Shown in pieces: positions 6,684 to 16,400 of a stretch of DNA of 24,444 nucleotides. The stretch covers positions 1 to 24,444 of the forward strand of contig JBLIZO010000074.1 in NCBI GenBank assembly GCA_048859965.1, given 5' to 3'. The notes under the pieces were generated by a model. That model saw only the letters and a program-made list of their open reading frames with translations. It had not been told where the DNA came from and did not search any database. The translations under genes and the position numbers were made by a program. Origin of the DNA: Fluviibacter sp048859965. GTDB lineage: Bacteria; Pseudomonadota; Gammaproteobacteria; Burkholderiales; Rhodocyclaceae. Positions within the stretch are counted from its first letter, which is position 1. The number at the start of each line of letters is the position of its first letter.

Positions 6684-7421
6684 CTACTCGCCCGATTGCT
6701 CGAGTTTTTTGAGTAGTTGCGCTTCTTCCTTGCTGAAAGCTCGACCCTCCAGCAAATCTGGCCGTCTTTCCTTTGTCCGCTTGAGGGACTCGGTTAAACG
6801 CCAAACGCGTATTTTCTCATGATTTCCTGATAAAAGCACGTCCGGGACGCTCATCCCTTCGTAGTGCTCGGGTCGAGTGTAATGCGGACAATCGAGCAAC
6901 CCTGTGGCAAATGAGTCTTCTTCAGCCGATTGGGCATCATTCAATACCCCCGGCAGCGTGCGCAAAATAGCGTCCATCAACATCATGGCTGGCAACTCGC
7001 CACCCGACACGACGAAATCGCCTACCGAAACTTCCAGGTCGATTTTGCGCTGGATAACGCGCTCGTCGATCCCTTCGTAACGGCCACAGACCAAAACCAT
7101 CGATTTCAGCACGGCCAGCTCCCGGACCAGAGCATCCGTCAGCGGTCGGCCTTGCGGTGAGAGGTACACGACTTTGCTACCCGCTCCGGCCATCAGCCGT
7201 GCGACATCAATGGCTTTTTCCAGGGGTTCCGGCGTCATCACCATACCCGGCCCGCCACCAAAGGGGCGGTCATCGATGGTTTTGTACTGATTGGTGGCAA
7301 AATCGCGCGGGTTCACCGCATCAAAATCAGCGATACCATTTTCAAAGGCACGTCGCGAGATGCCGAAACGCGTCATCGCTTCGAACATCTCTGGGAAAAT
7401 CGTGACTGCGGCAAATCGCAC
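6684..7421 (-). CDS. trmD: tRNA (guanine(37)-N1)-methyltransferase
   Basis: A 245-residue SPOUT-family methyltransferase that uses S-adenosylmethionine to make m1G37 beside the anticodon, preventing +1 frameshifts. Visible blocks: FPEMFEAMTRFGISRRA near the N-terminus, RPFGGGPGMVM, YLSPQGRPLTD, CGRYEGIDERV, and the knot segment SVGDFVVSGGELPAM; the C-terminal domain carries LLSGNHEKIRVWR. The start is a GTG: the frame is open back into the rimM end but holds no ATG. The ribosome-binding site is weak (GCGGAT), consistent with the low TrmD level known in this operon in E. coli. It begins 19 nt after the rimM stop. Confidence 0.97.
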   Translation of the reverse strand: MRFAAVTIFPEMFEAMTRFGISRRAFENGIADFDAVNPRDFATNQYKTIDDRPFGGGPGMVMTPEPLEKAIDVARLMAGAGSKVVYLSPQGRPLTDALVRELAVLKSMVLVCGRYEGIDERVIQRKIDLEVSVGDFVVSGGELPAMMLMDAILRTLPGVLNDAQSAEEDSFATGLLDCPHYTRPEHYEGMSVPDVLLSGNHEKIRVWRLTESLKRTKERRPDLLEGRAFSKEEAQLLKKLEQSGE

Positions 7422-7440
7422 GTTGATATATCCGCAGCGA

Positions 7441-7983
7441 TTACCAGTCCACGCCCCAATCGACGACGATGCGACCTGCGGTGCCCGCCTTCAATGGGGT
7501 AACTTCACGCACGATATTACCTACAAAGGGAATCAGACGTTCGCGGGCTTTGGGCTCAGCCCCTTCCCGCACGATCAATACCGCGTTGGCGCCGGTTTCG
7601 ATGAGTCGATCCACATGGCCCAGATGGTGGCCCTGGGTATTCGTCACGGGCAGGCCGACGAGGTCTGCCCAATAATAGGTTTCCGACTCCGGCTCCGGCA
7701 GCATGTCACGCGGCGCACCGATCCAGAAGCCGCGTAGCGCCTCGGCGGCATTACGATCACCGGTCCCGTCCAAGCGGGCAACGATTCCATCACCGTGCGC
7801 GCGCATGCCTTCCGGCGCTACAACACGCCATGGCGCAACGCCGTCTGCATCAGGTTCCGCGGGTGAAATCCACCAGTTGGGCAATGTCAGCCAACGCTCG
7901 GGATCATCGGCAAAGGGATGAAGATGAAACCAGCCCTTGATGCCGTAGGCCGCACCGATGCGGCCCAGAACGACGCAGCGCAC
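7441..7983 (-). CDS. rimM: Ribosome maturation factor RimM
   Basis: A 180-residue RimM, which binds S19 and helps mature the 30S head. The N-terminal RimM barrel begins VVLGRIGAAYGIKGWFHLHP, and the C-terminal PRC-barrel starts near YYWADLVGLPV. The GTG at 7983 is chosen because it gives the usual family start just before VVLGRI; the frame stays open 74 codons further upstream, but that stretch lies across rpsP in another frame and does not resemble RimM. No convincing ribosome-binding site precedes the GTG, and the 28-nt gap after rpsP suggests low or coupled translation. Confidence 0.93.
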   Translation of the reverse strand: MRCVVLGRIGAAYGIKGWFHLHPFADDPERWLTLPNWWISPAEPDADGVAPWRVVAPEGMRAHGDGIVARLDGTGDRNAAEALRGFWIGAPRDMLPEPESETYYWADLVGLPVTNTQGHHLGHVDRLIETGANAVLIVREGAEPKARERLIPFVGNIVREVTPLKAGTAGRIVVDWGVDW

Positions 7984-8011
7984 GAGCGCCGCGTCGCCGG
8001 TTTTTACCGAC

Positions 8012-8266
8012 TTAGGCTGCAATCTTGGCAGCGTAACCCTTGGCCAACAGGGCAACGCGCGGCGATACCTGAGCACCGACGCTCTTCCAGTAAGCCAGGC
8101 GCTCCATGTCCAGACGCAGACCTTCAGCCGCGCCCGAAGCAACCGGGTTGTAGAAACCCAGGCGCTCGACGAAGCGGCCATCACGACGGGTGCGCGAGTC
8201 AGCAACGACTACGGTGTAGAACGGGCGCTTCTTGGCGCCACCACGAGAAAGACGAATAACGACCAT
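8012..8266 (-). CDS. rpsP: 30S ribosomal protein S16
   Basis: An 84-residue S16, an assembly protein of the 30S body. The N-terminus MVVIRLSRGGAKKRPFYTVV and the ERLGFYNPVA block are diagnostic. First gene of the rpsP-rimM-trmD-rplS operon, with a sigma70 promoter 32 nt before the start codon. The Shine-Dalgarno match is poor (GGAA at about -12), and the ATG sits in the 3' arm of a possible small hairpin, ACCAT-CCGT-ATGGT. Confidence 0.98.
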   Translation of the reverse strand: MVVIRLSRGGAKKRPFYTVVVADSRTRRDGRFVERLGFYNPVASGAAEGLRLDMERLAYWKSVGAQVSPRVALLAKGYAAKIAA

Positions 8267-8297
8267 ACGGATGGTTCCGGACAGAGAAAAACGATAG

Positions 8298-8327
8298 ATT
8301 ATACAGAAGTCGTCTAAAAAACGCCAA
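8298..8327 (-). promoter_or_regulatory. sigma70 promoter of rpsP-rimM-trmD-rplS
   Basis: On the minus strand a perfect TATAAT lies at 8303-8298, 18 bp downstream of TTGGCG (8327-8322). The predicted start near 8291 gives a short leader of about 25 nt before the S16 start codon. It sits in the 83-bp gap after pyrF, where no terminator is seen, so read-through from pyrF may add to it. Confidence 0.75.
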
Positions 8328-8349
8328 TATTTCCGCGCAGTTAACCCAG

Positions 8350-9087
8350 TCAGACGGCAAAAACTGTCGCGATGCTGGCCTGTACCGCCTCTGCAGCGGC
8401 TTTCGGATCGGTGGCCCCACGGATGGGGCGTCCCATAACAATGTAATCGGCACCGTTACGGAAGGCCTGCGCTACATCGACAGTCCGCTTCTGATCATCA
8501 TCAACCCGGTTCTCGACCGGACGGATACCCGGGGTAACCACCATAATACGCGGGCCCAGCTCCTTACGGATGAGCGGCGCTTCCAGACCCGACGAGATGA
8601 TGCCATCACAGCCGGCCTCGAGAGCCCGACGGGCGCGCGACAGGACGAGTTGTGCCACATCACACTCAAAACCCAGATCATCCAGATCACCACGGTCCAG
8701 ACTGGTCAGCGCTGTGACCGCCAGCACTTTCAGGCCACCCTTTTCCTTGCCAGCGGCTTCCATGATGGCCTGATTGCCATGGACAGTCGCAAAAGCCACC
8801 TGCCGTTTCGCCAGCGCACGGATCGCCGAACGAACGGTTTCCGGTACGTCAAAAAACTTCAAATCAACAAAAACCTTCTTACCCCGTTCGCCCAGCCAAT
8901 CGATGAGTTCGAAGTAGCCTCCCGCCATGAACAGTTCCATCCCGACCTTATAAAAACGAACCGTGTCGCCTAGCTGCTCGACCAGCGCACGCGCTTCGGC
9001 CGGATCCGCCACGTCCAGCGCGACAATAAGACGCTCCTCGCGCGGCACTTGAATCTGGGAACGCAGGTCGGTCATAAGGGTGTTCAT
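8350..9087 (-). CDS. pyrF: Orotidine 5'-phosphate decarboxylase (class I)
   Basis: A 245-residue TIM-barrel enzyme that decarboxylates OMP to UMP, the last step of de novo pyrimidine synthesis. ERLIVALDVAD forms the first strand, YKVGMELF carries a substrate-contacting lysine, and the catalytic D-x-K-x-x-D tetrad segment is DLKFFDVPETV, with Phe where many enzymes have His between Lys and Asp. The phosphate-binding end is VVTPGIRP and YIVMGRPI. The ATG at 9087 is preferred, with GGAG 6 nt upstream; a TTG just before it and an ATG four codons later are less likely. It is the short class I type, unlike the longer form I associate with many Burkholderiales. Confidence 0.96.
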   Translation of the reverse strand: MNTLMTDLRSQIQVPREERLIVALDVADPAEARALVEQLGDTVRFYKVGMELFMAGGYFELIDWLGERGKKVFVDLKFFDVPETVRSAIRALAKRQVAFATVHGNQAIMEAAGKEKGGLKVLAVTALTSLDRGDLDDLGFECDVAQLVLSRARRALEAGCDGIISSGLEAPLIRKELGPRIMVVTPGIRPVENRVDDDQKRTVDVAQAFRNGADYIVMGRPIRGATDPKAAAEAVQASIATVFAV

Positions 9088-9122
9088 CAAAAACTCCGAA
9101 GCAAACTGTTTAGACGCTGCGC

Positions 9123-9128
9123 ATTATG
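9123..9128 (-). promoter_or_regulatory. Possible -10 box for pyrF
   Basis: The minus strand reads CATAAT in the 79-bp gap between the YihY gene and pyrF, about 36 bases before the chosen pyrF start. No good -35 hexamer is seen at the usual distance, so this is a weak suggestion that pyrF has its own promoter. Confidence 0.25.
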
Positions 9129-9166
9129 ACAGAGGACACGTCCACTCGGCATGTAGAACCTTCGGG

Positions 9167-10048
9167 CTAGAAAGCCGCGCAAGGCCGTCGCCCCGAAGCA
9201 CCGGATAACTCGGCCGTCACCACGCACCCGACCAGCACCATGAGCCAACACAGGTAAAGCCAGAGCAGAAATACCGGGACCACGGAAAACGCGCCATAGA
9301 TTGCGGTATAGGTGGAAAATTTTTGCAGATACACACCAAAGCCCCACTGCAACAGGGCAATACCGAACGCGCTGAAAGCCCCGCCCACGAACGCATAACG
9401 GATCAGAACCCGACAATTGGGTAATGCGTAATTGAGCCACGCCATAAAGGCTGTCAACGTACCCAGGGCCACCGTTGCCGACATAAATTTCCGGATGACC
9501 TGCAGCTCGCTGAAAAACCCGAGAGACAGAGAAATCGCCCACATGACACCGGCAAACCCCATGCCGAGCACCACCGGCACAATAAACAAAAGCAGCAGGT
9601 AATGCCCCAAACGCCGCATAAAACGCCGATCCGGTGTCAGCCGCCAGATCCGGTTAAACGCCTGTTCAATCGCCCAAAACATGGCCCACACCACCACCAG
9701 CAAAAATCCGATACCGACGACCGTAAAGCGCGTGGCATTGGCAGAGAAGGTCAATGTGTAACTGGCGATAAGGGTACCGGCCTTTTCAGGCAGGAGGTAT
9801 TTCACCAACAGCCGGTCGAAACCAGCATGAACCTCGGCGAACCCCGGCACATAGCTGGCGATCACCAGGACCAGCGCCACCAGTGGCACCAACGACAGCA
9901 GCGTGGTGTAGGCGAGCCACGCAGCCACCACATCCAGTTGGTCCTCCCGCACACGACTCAGCAGCGCAATGGCCGGTTGCGCTTTCAAGCGCAAAAACCG
10001 AAACATCAGCAAGCTACGACGGATCAACGATGACAAGAACATATACAC
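9167..10048 (-). CDS. YihY/BrkB-family inner-membrane protein
   Basis: A 293-residue membrane protein of the YihY/BrkB family (formerly called ribonuclease BN, an assignment since withdrawn). It has about six membrane helices: near residues 42-67 (WLAYTTLLSLVPLVALVLVIASY), 105-125, 147-172, 185-205, 215-240 and 250-280. The conserved AYTTLLSLVPL segment and WAIEQAFNRIW are typical. Function is not established; BrkB was named for serum resistance in Bordetella and some relatives may transport lipids. AAGGA lies 6 nt before the GTG at 10048 and 12 nt before an ATG at 10042, so the GTG fits better. It precedes pyrF on the same strand. Confidence 0.9.
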   Translation of the reverse strand: MYMFLSSLIRRSLLMFRFLRLKAQPAIALLSRVREDQLDVVAAWLAYTTLLSLVPLVALVLVIASYVPGFAEVHAGFDRLLVKYLLPEKAGTLIASYTLTFSANATRFTVVGIGFLLVVVWAMFWAIEQAFNRIWRLTPDRRFMRRLGHYLLLLFIVPVVLGMGFAGVMWAISLSLGFFSELQVIRKFMSATVALGTLTAFMAWLNYALPNCRVLIRYAFVGGAFSAFGIALLQWGFGVYLQKFSTYTAIYGAFSVVPVFLLWLYLCWLMVLVGCVVTAELSGASGRRPCAAF

Positions 10049-10120
10049 GAAATATCCTTAACAGACCTCTGACAATGGCACCAGGATCGTGTGAGGCCAT
10101 CGACGCAGGTATCATACGGC

Positions 10121-10723
10121 ATGCATAAAATTCTTGTTCTCTACTACAGCCATAAGGGCTCAGTCGAAGCGCTGGCCAACGCCGTAGCGCGCGGTATCGA
10201 CAGCGTTGCGGGCGCCGAGGCCGTATTACGCACGGTACCCCGTGTCAGCACCGTCTGCGAAGCCACAGAAGCGAGCGTACCCGCGCAAGGCGCACCCTAT
10301 GTCACACTGCAAGACTTGAGTGATTGCGCAGGCCTGGCGCTGGGTAGTCCGGTACGCTTCGGTAACATGGCCGCACCCATGAAATACTTTTGGGACAGCA
10401 CCATCGCGCCCTGGCTTTCTGGCGAGTTGACCGGTAAACCTGCTGCTGTTTTTACCTCATCGGGCAGCATGCATGGCGGCAACGAAACCACATTGCTCAG
10501 CATGATGCTACCGTTGTTTCATCATGGCATGCTGCTCATGGGTTTGCCCTACAGCCATCCGGAGCTCTCCAGCACCCAATCGGGCGGAACGCCCTATGGC
10601 GCCAGCCATGTCTCCGGCATGAACGGCACACCGAACCTGTCTCAGGATGCGACGGTATTAGCAAAAGCTCTGGGCCGACGATTGGCCGAAACGACGCTGA
10701 AACTGCAGGCCGCCTCAACATGA
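10121..10723 (+). CDS. wrbA: WrbA-type NAD(P)H:quinone oxidoreductase
   Basis: A 200-residue flavodoxin-like protein of the WrbA family, FMN enzymes that reduce quinones by two electrons and so avoid semiquinone radicals. The first strand and phosphate loop are KILVLYYSHKGSVEALA, the FMN-contacting loop is LGSPVRFGNMAAPMKYFWD, and the characteristic FTSSGSMHGGNETTLLSMML segment follows, with a C-terminal GRRLAE helix. The frame is open for ten codons upstream, but the ATG at 10121 begins exactly at the family start. The ribosome-binding site is weak (CAGGT). The stop overlaps the next gene as ATGA. Confidence 0.93.
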   Translation: MHKILVLYYSHKGSVEALANAVARGIDSVAGAEAVLRTVPRVSTVCEATEASVPAQGAPYVTLQDLSDCAGLALGSPVRFGNMAAPMKYFWDSTIAPWLSGELTGKPAAVFTSSGSMHGGNETTLLSMMLPLFHHGMLLMGLPYSHPELSSTQSGGTPYGASHVSGMNGTPNLSQDATVLAKALGRRLAETTLKLQAAST

Positions 10724-11133
10724 CGACGAATATCGCAGCGCCCGCGTCACAATCGTCGCTTAATCGCTTGCGCTGGGCGGCGGTGTTGTCCTGCCTCGGT
10801 CTCATCGTCCTGTCGCTGATCTGGGAACGCTGGCTGGCGCCGATCCGGCCCGGCGGCTCTTGGCTGATGCTGAAAGCGCTACCCTTGCTGCTACCGTTGC
10901 CTGGCCTACTCAAGGGAAAACGTTACGCCTACCAGTGGTCGTCACTGCTGATCCTGCTTTATCTCTGCGAAGGCCTGGTACGTGCCACCAGCGACCGGGG
11001 CCCGAGTCAATGGCTGGCCGTATTGGAAACCATGCTTGCAACGATCTTTTTCATCAGTGTGTTAGCTTTCTGCCGCGCTACGCGGCCGTCGCTGACCAAC
11101 CCCGACCTCAAACGCTCGCGCAAAAAACGGTGA
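10720..11133 (+). CDS. DUF2069 integral membrane protein
   Basis: A 137-residue hydrophobic protein with four likely membrane helices at about residues 18-36, 48-64, 70-88 and 97-119, and a strongly basic cytoplasmic tail (KRSRKKR). The pattern LPLLLPLPGLLKGKRYAYQWSSLLILLYLCEGLVRA is typical of DUF2069, whose function is unknown. It overlaps wrbA by ATGA and, as far as I recall, commonly follows wrbA in Beta- and Gammaproteobacteria, which hints at a link with quinone redox at the membrane; this is inference. Only 7 bases separate its stop from the convergent tldD stop, and no terminator is seen. Confidence 0.85.
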   Translation: MTTNIAAPASQSSLNRLRWAAVLSCLGLIVLSLIWERWLAPIRPGGSWLMLKALPLLLPLPGLLKGKRYAYQWSSLLILLYLCEGLVRATSDRGPSQWLAVLETMLATIFFISVLAFCRATRPSLTNPDLKRSRKKR

Positions 11134-11140
11134 GATAAAT

Positions 11141-12610
11141 TCAGGCAGAACCCGTACCGCCGACGGTCAACCCGTCAATGCGTAACGTCGGCTGGCCAAC
11201 ACCTACCGGGACACTCTGCCCCTCCTTACCACAGGTGCCGACACCAGAATCGAGCGCCAGATCATTACCGACCATACTTACGCGCGTCAACGCATCAGGA
11301 CCGTTACCGATCAGCGTGGCACCCTTGATGGGATACTGAATCTGACCGTTTTCCACCCAATAGGCTTCGGACATCGAGAACACGAATTTCCCGTTGGTAA
11401 TGTCCACCTGCCCCCCGCCGAAATTGACGGCATAAATACCCTTGTCCACAGACGCGACAATTTCCTTCGGATCCATCTGGCCCGGCAACATGTAAGTGTT
11501 GGTCATACGCGGCAGCGGCAGATGCGCGTAAGATTCGCGCCGACCATTGCCCGTCGGCGCCACGCCCATAAGGCGCGCATTGTGCGTATCCTGAATATAA
11601 CCTTTCAGAATGCCATCTTCTATGAGCACCGTACGCTGCGCGGGTGTCCCTTCATCATCGACATTGAGCGAGCCGCGCCGCCCCGACAAGGTACCGTCAT
11701 CCACCACCGTCACACCGGGCGCCGCGACGCGCTCACCGATGCGATTGGCAAAAGCGGAGCTTCCCTTGCGATTGAAGTCGCCTTCGAGTCCGTGACCAAT
11801 GGCCTCGTGCAGCAAAATACCCGGCCAGCCCGAACCTAACACAACGGGCATCTGACCCGCCGGCGCCGGTCGCGCGTCCAGATTCACAACCGCCTGATGC
11901 ACAGCTTCACGCGCATAACGCTGCAGCACCTCGTCGGTGAAATACCGGTAATCGGTGCGGCCACCGCCGCCTGCGTAGCCCTGCTCCCGGCGCCCGTCCT
12001 GCTCGACGATCACCGTAATACCCAACCGCACCAACGGCCGCACATCGGCAACGCGCGGACCATCGGCCCGTTGCACCATGACCACATCGTATTCGCCTGA
12101 CAAGGACGCCATGACCTGCTTGACGCGCGGATCCAGCGCCCGCGCCAGTTGCTCCAGTTTTTCCAGCAGCGCTACCTTTTCCGGCGCGGGCAGAGAAGCA
12201 ATCGGGTCCAGCGGCAGATAACGATCCGATGTGGCGCCGCTATACAGCGCGGCCTGGTTTCGCCCTATCTCACCGCCGGCAGCACCAATCTCGCGCACAG
12301 CCGAACTGGCCGACTTCAATGACGGCAACGACACATCGTCGGAATAGGCGAAGGCCGTTTTTTCGCCACTGACAGCGCGAACGCCGACGCCCTGATCAAT
12401 ACTGAAACTACCGGCTTTAACGATGCCTTCTTCCAGGCTCCACCCTTCCGAGCGGGTTTTCTGGAAATAGATATCGGCATCATCAACGCGCCCATCGAGA
12501 ATGTGGCTCAGCACATGCTCAACCTGCGGTACGGTCAGGTCATGCGCATCCAGCAATACCTCCTCGGCAAGCTGCAGGGCATCCGGTTTAGTCTGGTCAA
12601 CAATCGTCAT
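11141..12610 (-). CDS. tldD: Metalloprotease TldD
   Basis: A 489-residue TldD, one half of the TldD/TldE heterodimeric zinc protease that degrades unfolded peptides and matures microcin B17 and antitoxin CcdA in E. coli. The zinc motif is HEAIGHGLEGD, with His268, Glu269 and His273; the expected third ligand is Cys460 in GVGTCGKEG near the C-terminus. All metal ligands are present, so it looks active. TldE (PmbA) is not in this window. The start codon overlaps the amidase stop as ATGA, in the order yhdP-nit-tldD. Confidence 0.96.
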   Translation of the reverse strand: MTIVDQTKPDALQLAEEVLLDAHDLTVPQVEHVLSHILDGRVDDADIYFQKTRSEGWSLEEGIVKAGSFSIDQGVGVRAVSGEKTAFAYSDDVSLPSLKSASSAVREIGAAGGEIGRNQAALYSGATSDRYLPLDPIASLPAPEKVALLEKLEQLARALDPRVKQVMASLSGEYDVVMVQRADGPRVADVRPLVRLGITVIVEQDGRREQGYAGGGGRTDYRYFTDEVLQRYAREAVHQAVVNLDARPAPAGQMPVVLGSGWPGILLHEAIGHGLEGDFNRKGSSAFANRIGERVAAPGVTVVDDGTLSGRRGSLNVDDEGTPAQRTVLIEDGILKGYIQDTHNARLMGVAPTGNGRRESYAHLPLPRMTNTYMLPGQMDPKEIVASVDKGIYAVNFGGGQVDITNGKFVFSMSEAYWVENGQIQYPIKGATLIGNGPDALTRVSMVGNDLALDSGVGTCGKEGQSVPVGVGQPTLRIDGLTVGGTGSA

Positions 12611-13431
12611 GGGCGAATTCTACGGTGTTTAAGGGCCGGTAGGCGATGGCGGATCGTTTCCAGGCGCTGTCGGTTGAAATCAGCGCAGACCCACCCTTCA
12701 CCCGAAGGCAACACACTCAAAATGTCGCCCCAGGGATCAATAATCATACTGTGACCCCAGGTCTTACGTCCGGTTTCATGCCGCCCCCCCTGCGCACTGG
12801 CAATCACATAACACTGGTTCTCGATCGCGCGGGCCCGCAGCAACACCTCCCAGTGCGCTTCGCCGGTCGTGGCCGTAAAGGCTGCCGGCAGAATCAGGAT
12901 ATCCACCTCCCCCAGTTGGCGGAAATACTCCGGAAAGCGCAGGTCGTAGCAGATCGACAGGCCGATACGTGCAAACGGCGTATCGAAAGCCACCGGCTCA
13001 CCACCGGGTTCAATACTCAGTGATTCGTCATAACTTTCGGCGCCCGCCTTGAAGCCAAACAGATGCATTTTGTCGTAACGGCTGATCTGTTGACCCTGCG
13101 GGTCGAAGACCAGTGTCGAATTCAAGGCCCGGTACACATCGGTACCCGCCAACGGGATTGAACCACCGACCAACCAGATACCATGCGTCGTCGCCAGTTC
13201 GGCCAGCGTCGATTGCAGTGGGCCACGGCCGGGCATCTCACGGATGGCGAGGCGGGCATCGTCGTTGGCACCAATCATCGGAAAAAACTCCGGCAGTACC
13301 ACCAGTTGAGCACCCTCCGCGGCGGCACCCGCCACCAACCGACGCACCGCCGCCACGTTGTCTGCAACACATGTCGAAGACACCATCTGCACGCTGGCAA
13401 CGCGCACGGTTTCAGGTGTCGTATTCATCAT
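12607..13431 (-). CDS. Nit-family carbon-nitrogen hydrolase
   Basis: A 274-residue nitrilase-superfamily amidase. The catalytic triad is complete: Glu48 (VLPEFF), Lys121 (YDKMHLF) and Cys161 (ICYDLRFPE). The Nit1/Nit2-like blocks YRALNSTLVFDPQG and GRKTWGHSMIIDPWG point to the branch that includes deaminated glutathione amidase, which cleaves deaminated glutathione to cysteinylglycine and 2-oxoglutarate; that substrate is inferred from the family. Two consecutive ATGs begin the gene; the first overlaps the yhdP stop as ATGA. Coupled to yhdP upstream and tldD downstream by 4-base overlaps. Confidence 0.93.
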   Translation of the reverse strand: MMNTTPETVRVASVQMVSSTCVADNVAAVRRLVAGAAAEGAQLVVLPEFFPMIGANDDARLAIREMPGRGPLQSTLAELATTHGIWLVGGSIPLAGTDVYRALNSTLVFDPQGQQISRYDKMHLFGFKAGAESYDESLSIEPGGEPVAFDTPFARIGLSICYDLRFPEYFRQLGEVDILILPAAFTATTGEAHWEVLLRARAIENQCYVIASAQGGRHETGRKTWGHSMIIDPWGDILSVLPSGEGWVCADFNRQRLETIRHRLPALKHRRIRP

Positions 13432-16400
13432 GGCTTCGACTCATTGGTGGTGGCCGGAACAGGCGTAGCGGATTCCTTATTGACCAGTGGATCGGCCCAT
13501 GTGCCGGTAATGTGATACTGATACGAGAATAGCCTGCTGAGTGGATCACCCAATACCCGCTGGGTTAGAAATGTCGCTGCGCCCGCAATCGGGTTCACCA
13601 GGGTCACGCCGAGCGCCACACTGTTCCCCAGGGCTGGACGCACAGTCACATTAACGTCCTGTGTCTGTTTGGCGAGATTGGCTTCACCACGCATCAATAC
13701 ACGCGCAGCCGGCGCATCCATGACCAGATCCGAAGTTTTCATCACACCATCGCGAATATCGAACTGTCCGTTGATCGATTCAAAGGCCAAACCATCACTG
13801 AAAATGTCACGGAAATCCAGTGTCAGGCGTTGCGGCAAGGACTGCAGCGACAGCAGGCCAAGCAACCTGCCAACGCCCGGGTCCATCTGGGCAAACTGCC
13901 CATTCTGTGCCGACATCCTGAAGTTGCCGGAGAGAATGCCTGGCGCAAAATTAATCGGGTTTGACGGCCAGCTTACCTGGCCGTCAAGCTGCGCACTGCC
14001 TCGTTTCATCGTATCTGGGAAACCCAGCTTGGTCAGCAAATTGCCCACCTGCGTGCTGTTCAACTTGAAGTCGAGCGCCGTCATGTGTTCCTGCATTCTG
14101 CGTGGCGCACTACCGGTACGGGACACCCAATTCAGTCGACCGCTGAATTTCAGATCAGGGCCCTCGAGTTGGAAAGGATCCACGCGCCATGACTGGCCCG
14201 TGGCGGTTTTCTGGTTGCTTGCACGAAAACTCAAACGCCCCCACGGCGTACCCTGCCAGAACAGCTCATCCACTCGGAGTGACAAATCCGGCAAAGTGTT
14301 CAGCTCCGAGCGGTTTTCTGTCCACAACTCACTCTTCATCTCCGTTGCTGCCGTCAGGTCAAGACGGGACAACCGCCCTTGCAACAAACCGTGATCGCCA
14401 CCCTCACCTCTGCCCGGCGGGTGCCAATTCACGTCGCCCTGTAACTCTCTGCTGTTGATCTGTATGGCAGTCCGGTCCGCAGCGGCTTGCACGGTGGCGC
14501 GAAAATCCTGAAAGCGCCGCCCAAATACAGTCAGTAGCGGTGCCCTCAGGGTCCAGGTCGTTGGCACGACCATGCCATTGCCCGAGCTACCCGAACCGCC
14601 TCCGCCGCCCATACCGATACCAAAATTTCTGGCCCAGTAATCCAGGTTGAAAGGACGCAAGGATTCCACCTGAATACCCGGCTGCCCGTTGAGCGTCGGC
14701 ACCTGGCCGGAACCCAGAACCATGCGACCACGTACCACCTGGCCACGGCTGTTCAAAGCCATATTCCCGGCCAATGCACTACCCAGCGACATACGCCAGC
14801 TTTGCTCCGAGTTTGCACCCGACCGACGCGACACATTCAATGGCAAGGTCGCTCCCGCGCTCTTATTGAAAGGCTCGGGCAATGATGACGTCACGCCACG
14901 TAGATCCGACGTCAAGGTCAGATCCGTCTGCCCACCACTCATGGCCATGCGCGCCTGCCAATTGGCCGATCCTGAAATCTGTTCAAACACTGGCAGGTCG
15001 TAAAACTGGCGCAAATCGGCAATATTGGCTCGACCCGATGCATCGATTTTCGTCCCCTGTGCATCGGTCGCAATGCGCACAGACAACGGCTGCCCCGACC
15101 AACGGCCCTGCAGGTCGGTACTATTCATGGACGCCTCCGTAAACTCAAGCGAACCATTCAGCGCCGAAACGGGTGGCAGCGTCGGCATCACCGTGACCCG
15201 GTTGTTGACAAAGGTATATTTCCCATTCAGCTTCGTATCCGATGCCTGAGACAAATTCAGATCCAGTGTCAAACTTAACTGGCCGTTGCCCTCTGCCTTT
15301 AACGTATCTGCCGCATGATTGATCTGCGCAGCAACCGGAGTATCTTGTAGAAAGCGGACGACGCTTTCCGTCGGCCCCTGTGCCTGCCCGGCAACAACCA
15401 GATGATTCTCGAAGGCGCTCACATCGGCCATGTCCGCTTTGATGGACGAAAAACGCATGGCGTCAATCATGCCATCCGTTGCGGCGATCATGATTCGATT
15501 CTGGTTCATGGCAAAGGTCGCATCCAACTTTTTGAGCGCTGGGTAACCCGCCGCGTATTGCACATTGAGATCACGGACCTTAAAGCCCAGATAGAATTTA
15601 CCCGCCACCCCGGTCGCCTCGCTGCTTGCCGGCGGGCTGCCCGGTACCGGCGCGCCGAAAGGCATATCCCAGACCGGGCCGGCCATCTCGATGCGAAAAT
15701 CCGAAACAGACCCACCTGAAATCGCACTCTTCATCCAGGCAGAAATATCGGGTGAGGCACTCAGCGGCACATATTTCCAGGCGCTATCCGTTTTCGCATC
15801 GTCGAATACGATCAGCATATCGATCAGGCCGGCACGCTCACGCTCTGTTGCGACATCACCCAGCTTGCCAGACCAGTTGCCATTCATCACGGCCTGGAGT
15901 TCATCATTGCGCAACTGCAACGACTTGATTTTGACCGTCAACGCATCGCCCCCCCGCTGCCAGGAGATTTTTCCTGCAAGCTCGGCCAGTGGCACCTCAT
16001 TGATCGGCAAGATTCCTGGCGCGGCCAGCAAGGCATTGGCGCTATCCAGCGTCAGCTTGCCCTGGCCCTGAGTCAGGTCAACCTTGCCAGAGAGATTGTG
16101 TACAAAGTGCCGCGCATCTTCGGAACGCACCGACAAACGCTTGAATTCTGTTTTCGCTGCATATGCCGTTGGCACCTCATTTTCCAGGTGCACGGTGACT
16201 TTGGTGTTTTCCAGGATGCCGCTCGGCTGTGTCCTGCGCAGCAGACTGTGCGCCGCGTCAGAAACCGGCAAGTACGCAACCAATTCGCGCAGACGGGTCA
16301 GATCCAGACGTGACGCACGAAACACGAAGCGATCATTCTCACCTGCGACGGCCCCCTGTTGTTGCCGCTCTATGAATAGGTCGCTGGCAGGCTCTGCCTG

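Noticed and set aside
7984..8205. N-terminal extension of RimM into rpsP
   Set aside because: The frame is open, but the added residues match no RimM and overlap the conserved S16 gene; this is a by-product of codon bias.
8827..8876. PyrF active-site motif with Phe in place of His (DLKFFDVPETV)
   Set aside because: The catalytic Asp-Lys-Asp residues are intact and Phe at this place occurs in normal class I enzymes, so it is not evidence for altered function.
13669..14394. 241-codon frame antisense to yhdP, with several shorter ones to 16401
   Set aside because: Low-complexity, serine- and arginine-rich translations without domains or ribosome-binding sites; they mirror the codon use of yhdP.
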